NCBI RefSeq assembly: GCF_014805625.2 | Contig: NW_023998432.1 | Location: 434,001 to 498,000 of the forward strand | Length of the DNA stretch: 64,000 nt | Reading direction: 5' to 3' | Source: Glossina fuscipes | Lineage: Eukaryota > Arthropoda > Insecta > Diptera > Glossinidae | Shown here: one piece after another, positions 56,351 through 64,000 of the stretch | How positions within the stretch are numbered: position 1 is the stretch's first letter | How the letters are laid out: every line of letters starts with the position of its first letter | The notes under the pieces: generated by a model | Told to the model about the DNA's origin: nothing | The model's database searches: none | The model's input: the letters and a program-made list of their open reading frames with translations, nothing else | Position numbers and translations under genes: made by a program

Positions 56351-58375
56351 ATTATTAAAAAAAAAAAAATGTAGAGAAGAAAAATATGAAATTTCTTACG
56401 CTGATAAATATGTAAAGATGTAATTCTATTAGATTAACTCTTGAACTGAAAATGTCAATATATTAATAAATAAATATACATACATATATATATATGTATA
56501 TCCAAAGTTTGTGGGGCCTTCATTATGTTTTTAAGGCTAACCGTATCCCGTATTCTTTCATACACTTGTATATATTATATCCTTGATCAGCGTAGGATTC
56601 TGGGTTAATTTATCCGTGTCTGTCATTTGTCTGTTCGTATATTTGTCACGTAATTGTAATTATTAAAGTTAAAGGCATTGAAGATCGAAAATTGACAGTT
56701 TGCGTTATAAAAACAAGGCGCGATTAGTTCCCAAAACTTACCTTGAAAAAAAAGGACGAAAATCAGCAGAAATGTATTCAGAAGAATTTATTAAAGCTCT
56801 GTCAGGTATGGCGCAGAGGTAACCATAAGCTTGCAATTATTTATAGGAATTTTACATATTGGACCAAGTAAGATACCTATTTGTTCCCCTTCTTTATGTC
56901 TCTAAGTGAACTCGACTGTAGGCCGATCTAGTTCATTTTCACTACGGCGTGCATGTAAAGTATATTTTAATCCTTTAGTGTAATTGTTGTGTGAACGAGA
57001 ATTCAAAGAACAAGACGCAACTACTCAGAAAGGCAACTAGATAGACAACTAAATTAATTCAGTACGTTTTCTTGGATGCGATGATATTTAAGATAACTGT
57101 TCTTCAATAAATGTAGATAAATTATGTGGTAGGTTCTACTTATTCATTCTTAGTTTATGTGCTCACACATGAAAGTCAGCTACAATAAATAATAAATAAC
57201 GGCCGAATCCAGTAATAGTAAAATTTCAAATCTCATATTAAACATTAAGGTTTGGTTTTTACAAAATATTACAATGTGTCGGAGAAAAAAAATGAGAAAA
57301 ATTTATATAAGCAAAGTAAAAGAAAATAAATAAATAAAAAGAAAAAAAGCCGTGGATAGACGTATACTCACAGGTAGGTCTTAGCTTAGAAACCGATAGC
57401 AGTAAATATATTAAGCTTAAGTAGCGCATCAAATGCAAGCTTGCAGAGTAAACGTCAACTTATAGGCACGGCAAGGCTTCGACAGGAGCAGTTGATTTGA
57501 TAGTACTTGAAAGGTCTGATATGGAGATTGATTGCCCTATTCTGGTATTGTCAGTTGCAAATTGTTATAAAATTAGTGATTGGCTTTGTTTATTAGCTTT
57601 TTAGTTATTTTCTCTCAAACGTATCCTTGGAAAACCGAGCAAGTTAAAGATGAACTATTAATATATATATTATCCGTTAAATGTCTTAGCACTATTTTAC
57701 GTTGCAATCTAATCAAGTTAACCAATAAATGATAAATTGATAAAAAAAAAAAGAACTCTTTTACACATATTTTTGCTTATTTACCACAAAATTGCATACA
57801 AACATTGCAATTATTGCTTGTTCATTTTCTATTTATGTTTTTTCTTATGTTAGGTTGATGGAAAAGTTCTGTCTGTATATAAAGAACAACAAAAAATTTG
57901 AGTTTGAAAATGTTTAATGTGCTCCCCAGCAGCAAGTGTTGGATGACGTGTTCCTTTGCAATTACAAAGTGATTAAATGTAGATAAGTCAACGATACGTT
58001 GCTTGCTTGCTGGAATTCATAATAAAATCGAATGTCTTATATGACCTTAATCCATCGTACTTTATATACTGTTCACTCTGCACTTCGCAATTAAATGATG
58101 AATATAATATACGGAAAGTCCGTTAAATAATAAAACCCCGCAAGACACATTAAACCTGTTTGTCTTCATCTGATGAGTAAAAGTACCTTCAGATAATAAG
58201 ATATGACAAAGAATATTCCCGCCGACATATTGTTTCCCATAAATTGAACAAAATTTTCTTTTTATACCGTATATGGTGTTTGATTATGACAATAAAATTG
58301 CTTAGTGACGTGCTCAAGGGCACAACGCAATCATGTGACGTTTTTTGAAGCCGCCGATTTTGTCATTAACCGTAC
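56351..58375. other. Non-coding stretch
   Basis: A D1-like reverse core ('tgtctgtcatttgtctgttc') lies at 56618. 'ttaggttgatggaaaagttc' at 57851 resembles one end of a mariner-type inverted repeat, but no partner end was found. Short TA runs near 56480-56500 and 57660. No gene. Confidence 0.4.
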
Positions 58376-58380
58376 GAATG

Positions 58381-59105
58381 TCAAAAACTTACAAACGTTG
58401 ACAAACAAGATTGGACATTTATTTTAGAGAACTGTATGTTTCTCAGAATACGGCTACAGATATTATTTAAATTTGTGCAAATTACCCTAAACGGTTTGGA
58501 AAACTCGAAGTTATATCTACTTTGGCTGAGTTTTATGAAAACAAAATTTCTAGAAGAACGGTTGGTAACATTGAAATTTATCTGTCCTAACGCGGCCAGC
58601 GATGCAATAAAAAAATAAAGCATATAGTAATTTAAATAAGAAGGAAATATCTGTGCTTTGTTCATAAGATGGTAAAGAGATATGCAAGCCCTAATGCAAA
58701 TTCATAGGTACAAAGAGCAAAAATTTTTTCTGAATTGAGTTTATTGAGCCAACATAACACCTGTAGGAGAATACAACACGATCGAGTTATATTCAAGTAT
58801 TGCTCTTGCCTAAGTCATGTATAGACTCTTTATATAGCAGGCGTGGGCAACCAACTGGCCCGCTATGTTTAAAATGTCAAGTAATTCAATTTGCTCGCAT
58901 ATAGCAAATGGATTTTATCAGTATAGTTGCCTTTCGTTTTGCCGCCCCCGCTCCCCCCCTTCCCGCTCATAATATAAATATTTGAATTGGCCCGTCAATG
59001 AAAAAAGTAGCATACCCACACTATATAGGATTCGCAGTAAAAATGCAGATGTACGATTCCAAGTTAGAGAGAACAGTTTAACATCATCGCTATCCCTTAA
59101 CTTAA
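58381..59105 (-). mobile_element. L2 LINE remnant, copy 5 (interrupted)
   Basis: Right part, read on the minus strand from 59105: SDDVKLFSLTWNRTSAFLL (YADD box as Y-S-D-D, then a deletion). After the insert at 58838-59020 it continues with YKESIHDLG, a CYVGSINSIQ match to CYVDSIESVQ, and in 58665-58381 GQINFNVTNRSSRNFVFIKL and SKPFRVICTNLNNI, matching the end of the copy 2 protein. Heavily mutated. Confidence 0.62.
58838..59020. mobile_element. Short hAT-like MITE candidate
   Basis: A 183-bp segment splits L2 copy 5. It starts CAGGCGTGGGCAACC and ends GCATACCCACA, giving a roughly inverted CAG-N-GTGGG-type end as in hAT transposons. GGCCCG lies near the left end and GGCCCG(T) near the right. 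The flanks are 'ttatatag' (58830-58837) and 'ctatatag' (59021-59028), a 7-of-8 match fitting the 8-bp hAT target duplication. No coding capacity. Ends could be off by a few bases. Confidence 0.5.
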
Positions 59106-60115
59106 TTACTTAAAGGAGAGCATTGATTTACTGAAGAAAATGGAAACAATTCTAAATGATTGCCTTCATAATTGTTTTATTGTAGAGGTAAGACCTTGTC
59201 ATTATCTAACCGACTTGGAAAACTTTTTATGCGTAAACTAATTTCAATTTATTTGCACAGATTTGATTTGTGTTTCATGAAACACTCGTTAAATATATTC
59301 ACTTTGCTCAATTCCTAATTTATTTATTCCCTTAAATAATGTAAACATGATACAAAAACAATTCATAGAACGTTCAGTATATATTATTTTCAATATTAAC
59401 TCATTTAGAAAATTACCTGTAGAGAATTTAAAATGATTGAAAATTCAGGTAAAACGTACTACTTGCCCTGTAATAATTAACTTTAAAATTTCAAATGGAA
59501 TGAAAGTTTTCTGGCTCTCTATTTATGTCGCCTCGTTCACTTGGTTCGGTTTAAAAAATTACAAGGACGATGCTTTTTGGAGCTCGCTCCGATTACATAC
59601 TGTCAACGGTTGAACTGACGTTTGTTTACAATCGCCTGTTATCTTATGTAAAACTTTCACGGGATGCCGTAGCTTCCTACTCTAAAAAAGTTTCTGCGGC
59701 TGGCGTTGTCGTAACGATTTTGTAAATCTTAATTACAGCGAATCTGCTTGCACGCAAAAGTTGTGTTGTCAAATATTTGCGCATGTTTCAAAATGTTTCT
59801 TCGCAAAGGTCAGAGTTTCTTTTACTAGCTAAAGTGTTATATGCGATTGATTACCCGTAGCACATTCTATTAACATCGCCTATCTAACGACTGCATGAGT
59901 TAAGAAGGTAAGTCCACTAGGCTGCGACTATTCCTTTTATCTTTCTTTTCTTTTCCTACTACTTTCTCACTAGTCGGATTAAAAAAAAAATGTATATATC
60001 GCCGATGATAAATGCTGTTTTCCAACCAAGTTAGCTATCAATAGATTGGTCTGTTTTGAAAGATTCCTCTTTGCTTTAGAGTTCGCCTCATACAGTACGT
60101 TCCAGATTATTGATT
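59106..60115. other. Non-coding stretch
   Basis: No recognised gene; moderately mixed composition at 59.5-59.95 kb without an assignable frame. Confidence 0.4.
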
Positions 60116-60119
60116 CTTA

Positions 60120-60265
60120 CATCGAGCCTTGAATTCGAATTACTATATATCCTCGAATTTTATATGCGGATGATATAAACGGAATGTGAGACTTTTCCAT
60201 GGTTGAACAAAAAGTGAAGCAGAGTTTTAAGAGCAACTTCAGGACTTTTAACTACACGAACTTTT
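60120..60265 (+). mobile_element. Reverse transcriptase remnant with YADD box
   Basis: One frame reads ITIYPRILYADDINGM, a stop, then DFSMVEQKVKQ and SNFRTFNYTNF. This fits the LINE RT active site and the following helix (DFSS-x-LQxDLNNFxxW). Only about 140 bp is recognisable; the family is uncertain. Confidence 0.4.
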
Positions 60266-61530
60266 GAGGATATTTTATCATTAGGTACCTGTTCATTTAA
60301 TATCCTATCCATGCATTATTGCTCTATACTTGGCACATTAATTACGAAAGCCCTATGCAGGTGATTTAGACGCAGCTACCCCATCCGGATGAAAGCTGAC
60401 GACAAAAAAGTGGAAAACAATTTTTCAATGTTTTTTTAACGCATAAGGTGCGATTGCTTTTATTCAGCTTCTAAAATAAGTGTTTTTATTGATAATGAAC
60501 TAATAATTGATGTTTTGTCACATATTTTAACGAAGAATTCCGCGCTTTTCATTTTCCTATTCTTGTACTTTTTACTTGGATACTCAGCGTCTAAAACCGA
60601 ATACGTTCGGTCTTGGCTCTCATGTAGGAAGCTTTAATTATTGAAGTAAAAAAAAAAATCGGAATTTTTCTTTCTTTGTTTTCCATTAAAACCTACCAAT
60701 TTCTAAATGATTATTAACCTGTTTTTAAAGGTAAGTTGCACTAATATCTCAATGAACTGTATATAAATAAATACTGAATGGACTTTTTGTAAACATTTGT
60801 ATACGTATTTGCATAGATATACATAGCGGATAATAAATTTAGTATAACTTCATATTCTGTTGATTCGCTGGTAAAAAAGAGGGAAAAATCAAGATGATGC
60901 ATTAACGACGATATTTCTGAAATTTGTATGCAAAACAGGTATGACTGCTAGTTACAAAATGTTATTATTGCAATTTTTTCTCGTTTTTCACTGATATCAT
61001 TCACATTCGAACGGTTACACAGAACATGCAACGATTTGCTTAACATCATGATATATAGGTATTTTGTATGTACATGACAATGATGACAATGGTACTATTG
61101 ACAATGATTCTTATACTTTTTGTTGTGATTTTGTGATGACATTATTGATTGGTGGTTGGGATGTGAAAGTTGGTTTTAATAACGATTAATGCACACACAT
61201 TTCTACGCATATGTGTATATAGTACACGCATACTTGTATACACGGCGATGAGTGAACGTAAACGTCCAGCTTTAGCAAGTGTCAGAATCATGTGTAGACA
61301 AAACCCCCACGTGAATATGTATTTAATGTTTAATAAAATCATTGCTTTAACATTGATTTAAAGACAAAATTCTTTCTTTTTTCATTTTCTTGCTATTAAC
61401 AAGTCTAAAGTAAAGCTCAATAAATTTGTTGTATTTTGCAACAAAAAAGGTTGGGTGGTTGCTATGCACACGCACACTAGTTTTGAGTTATCACAACTGC
61501 ATGGTAGTTAGTCAGTGTCATAGGTTTGAT
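60266..61530. other. AT-rich non-coding stretch
   Basis: No recognised feature; overlapping ORFs near 61142-61361 on both strands are shadows of CA/TA-rich sequence. Confidence 0.45.
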
Positions 61531-61536
61531 AAAGAT

Positions 61537-61850
61537 CTACATTGGTCTTTTGAGAAACGGTTCAGGTATATTTCTTAACAAAACGGAGTTCTTTTTATTT
61601 TTTATATTTAGAATATTTTGACGAATCAGAATAGAAACAGAGCACAGATCAAAGGGGCTCGAGTTTATCCAAGTCCACGCAATTAGTGCAAGTTCAATGT
61701 GCCGTGGTACGAGCTTTCTAGTTACCGATAGTTTTATGGAAAAGGAATGAATATGGGTCAACGATTGCACTTTTGCCATTCTTCTCAAAGTTTCGATGAG
61801 GTCGTAGAACCTCGTAATGTACGATTCCACTCTAATTCCAAAATACACAA
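61537..61850 (-). mobile_element. Probable LINE thumb-region remnant (L2-like)
   Basis: The minus-strand ORF (61848-61537) aligns by eye, weakly, with the L2 thumb: FGIRVESYITRFYDLIET to LGVLFDHRLRFNLHIELS, and KLVPRHIELALIAW to MCLVRPILEYASVV. No invariant catalytic residues lie in this part, so the match rests on pattern only. Confidence 0.38.
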
Positions 61851-63129
61851 AGCATAATTGAACTAAACGTTACTCCTTGCTTTGAAGCTATTGGTCGTAT
61901 TTAACTTTTCTGCGACCATGATCTTTTTCTAACGACATTCTTGTATTTTATTTATTTTTTATTACCGGTAAAGATTTGTTTCAAAAATGAGCTGATTAGT
62001 CGTTGCTATTCAATTCGATATAAGAATTTAATGCTTAACGCCAGACAATAGTTGGCATTTCTTTCATAAAATACATTGAAACAGATGCTTATCACACACA
62101 ATTCTAATTCCAATTAAAAAGCAAGACTTAGGTAATACGACGTGATTTTTGCTCAAAAATTATATAATTTCTTATTACAAGTCAGAGCATTTGCTCTCGC
62201 CATGCATTTCCCCAGCTTGCTGAAAATTCTAAACTGAAACTGTTCAACATTATTCAACTTCTTCAAAAAGTTATGTCAAAAAGTTTTTTATGAAAATTTC
62301 TTGCCTTTCTTTTTGTAAACGAAAGATATAAACGATGAATACTTGTAAATAAGAAGCGTACGTAAATATATTGTAAAATTTTTATTAAGATAAGTAGGTT
62401 CATATAATACATTGTTTATAGAAATTGGAAAATTTTTTAAGTCTTCTTCTAAAACACCTGGTCTCATTCTTCAATATTTACGAGTGTTCATGTGTGAGAC
62501 GTTGAGACTCATATTGGATTAAAACAAAAATTTCAAGTTTGAAATAATCAAAAATAAATAAAAAAATTGATTTTAGTTCATGCATCTCTTATTGCCCGCT
62601 TTATTACACATTGTAATATGATGCGATAGCACTCTCTCTTATCGAAGCAAATTCTTGCAATTTTTTTTTTTTTTTTCAAAATCTTACCAAAAATGGAAAA
62701 TGGGTTTTCGTCGTCACATTTGGTCAATTTGGGATGAGATCTCCTGTGATCAAGTTTTCTACACTCGACATCACTTATATTAAATTTTGACGGACATATA
62801 TGCAACACCCGCCTTTTTTATGTCAATCAAATTAGCATCATTTTCTTCATCGAGTTAAGCATGTCTGTTTGTTTTTGCATTTAATGTCGAATGCCTGGCC
62901 ATGTACTTTGCGTGTTTAGTCAACAATTTCCAATATTCCAGATATTTTGATAAAATTGATAAATATACACTTCTCATCATATAACGGCTTATTTAAAAAA
63001 AAGTCATTATAGGGAAAAAATTATTAATATATCACGATAAGCCTGTATAGTCATTGCAAAATCAGTGCTCGCAAGGTCAAATCTCAAGTGGGATATTTCC
63101 TAGGTTGTAGATATAGTAAGTGCTTAATA
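61851..63129. other. AT-rich non-coding stretch
   Basis: T run at about 62659-62677. 'ctcgcaaggtcaaatctcaa' at 63068 vaguely resembles the B-box region at 26.64 kb. No gene. Confidence 0.45.
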
Positions 63130-63181
63130 TAGGTAAAGGCATAAAAGTTATCGATTAGGTAAAGGCATAAAAGTTATCGAT
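63130..63181 (+). repeat. Perfect 26-bp tandem duplication
   Basis: Two identical adjacent units beginning TAGGTAAAGGCATAAAAG and ending TTATCGAT (63130-63155 and 63156-63181). The absence of any mismatch in otherwise decayed DNA implies a recent event, or an assembly artefact. Confidence 0.97.
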
Positions 63182-63379
63182 TGGGTATACGCCCACTAGG
63201 CTGCGGGTACCACCTTCGTGTTATACGCCCTGTATTTATTATTAAAAAAAAAAAAAAAAAACAAAATGGCATTTTGTAACACCCACTGAATATGGAAAGT
63301 TTGGATGGTATTGGAAGTAATTTGTGAATACCTTCCCATTCACATGTTTTGACAAAAAATAAACCTGCATATAGCAATA
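63182..63379. other. Non-coding stretch
   Basis: An A run lies at about 63243-63261, followed by D1-like 'taacacccactgaatatgga'. No gene; both minus-strand ORFs across it are artefacts. Confidence 0.45.
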
Positions 63380-63700
63380 AAGTTTAAGTTTTAGTGCTTT
63401 ATGACGATAATTGACCCGCAAGGTATTTAACATTAATGCATAAATTTTTTGTGGCAAATTTTAAAAGAAATACGTCTGTTTTCCGCAGTCGGCTTTCCAT
63501 ATAAAAATATTGATAAAAATGGAACCGTTTTATGCTAATGACGTCTAATTTTTAATATTTTACATTGAAAACTAGTGTCAGAGAAGAGAATTGACATATA
63601 AATGTATCTAGCGGTAAGTTTGAACTGTATAGGTCTATTTTTCGCATTCATTCCTACATAAGGATTGTCATGAAAAGTAAACCTTTGCATGGTAAAATGT
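63380..63700 (+). repeat. Repeat D2, weak units
   Basis: 'tttatgacgataattgaccc' at 63400, 'ttttacattgaaaactagtg' at 63558, and 'gaactgtataggtctatttt' at 63620 recall D2 landmarks, but similarity is lower than at 29.3 and 35.2 kb. Confidence 0.38.
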
Positions 63701-64000
63701 AATAATTCTTTCACATTTTATGCGAAGAGAGATAAGGGATTGTATTAGGCGTAACGCTCAAGGTACTTTTCAATTTCCTTAGTTTATTTGTTTATACGAT
63801 TGAAAATATTTTCATTTAATTGAAATTATATATTTTGGATTAAACCATTTTTCCTTCACTCTGCTAATTTTTGCCATACGTCAGTTCATAATTTCAAAAA
63901 ATATTTACTCAAGTCGATATTTTCGAAAGGCTCAGTATGTAATATCAATTTTTATTCTACGAAATATCAACATAAAGCGGTCTATGACATACTCAAAGAA
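63701..64000. other. Non-coding end of window
   Basis: No recognised feature. Confidence 0.5.

Noticed and set aside
57851..57885. Mariner-like terminal repeat (ttaggttgatggaaaag)
   Set aside because: No inverted partner within 3 kb and no TA duplication could be shown; a single 17-base resemblance is not enough.
63055..63110. Second copy of the SINE-like B-box region
   Set aside because: Only about 12 bases resemble the 26.64-kb motif and the invariant GGTTCGA is not preserved.
1..64000. CRISPR arrays, phage or plasmid genes, operons, rRNA
   Set aside because: No regularly spaced direct repeats with unique spacers, no ribosome-binding-site/ORF clusters and no conserved rRNA segments were seen on either strand.

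Overview
The window reads as eukaryotic, AT-rich, gene-poor DNA from an insect, most likely a higher (brachyceran) fly. Grounds: no densely packed prokaryote-style ORFs; many microsatellites; an I-clade LINE ending in (TAA)n; several other non-LTR retrotransposon families; mariner-type transposons of several lineages; and a dispersed intron-type repeat carrying CAGACGGACA-like cores. The fly assignment is inference from the transposon fauna. No host gene could be identified with confidence. Three short exon-like ORFs (13.86-14.19 kb, 20.44-20.70 kb, 43.38-43.51 kb) are the only candidates, so the window could be intergenic or lie inside a very long intron.

Layout. 0.8-3.8 kb: dispersed repeat copies. 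3.9-9.1 kb (- strand): a nearly full-length but dead I-clade LINE (gag-like ORF1, then endonuclease-RT-RNase H ORF2). 11.8-17.7 kb: two homologous copies of the dispersed repeat (D1) flank a second, Jockey-like LINE remnant (12.8-13.9 kb, -). 18.35-19.6 kb: mariner copy A. 20.7-21.2 kb: mariner-like remnant (-). 22.2-24.5 kb: copy 1 of a third LINE family (L2 here, CR1/Jockey-like, no RNase H seen). 24.5-36 kb: D1 repeats, a second tandem-type repeat (D2), a candidate tRNA-derived SINE, a fourth LINE fragment and a mariner N-terminal fragment. 36.1-38.3 kb: mariner copy B (same family as A, opposite strand), then a deleted mariner. 38.4-38.9 kb: a degenerate TAACCTAA-like tract. 40.8-42.4 kb (-): the best preserved L2 copy, with a 495-codon uninterrupted RT reading frame. 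45.5-47.7 kb: L2 copy 3, split by an almost intact 1,260-bp mariner with 31-bp inverted repeats and TA target duplications. 48-48.8 kb: irritans-like mariner remnant. 54-62 kb: a long (CT)n tract, more mariner, D1 and L2 remnants. One L2 remnant (58.4-59.1 kb) is split by a short hAT-like MITE candidate.

The genes do not form a pathway. The window is a record of successive retrotransposon and DNA-transposon insertions, all now broken. The two nested insertions give relative ages: L2 copy 3 is older than the 46.3-47.6 kb mariner, and L2 copy 5 is older than the hAT-like insert. I found no CRISPR array, operon, rRNA or convincing functional tRNA gene, and nothing I would defend as a new biological system. 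The least explained material is the D1 and D2 repeat families, the 38.4-38.9 kb tract and the exon-like ORFs. All homology calls come from reading translated sequence by eye; no database search was run.
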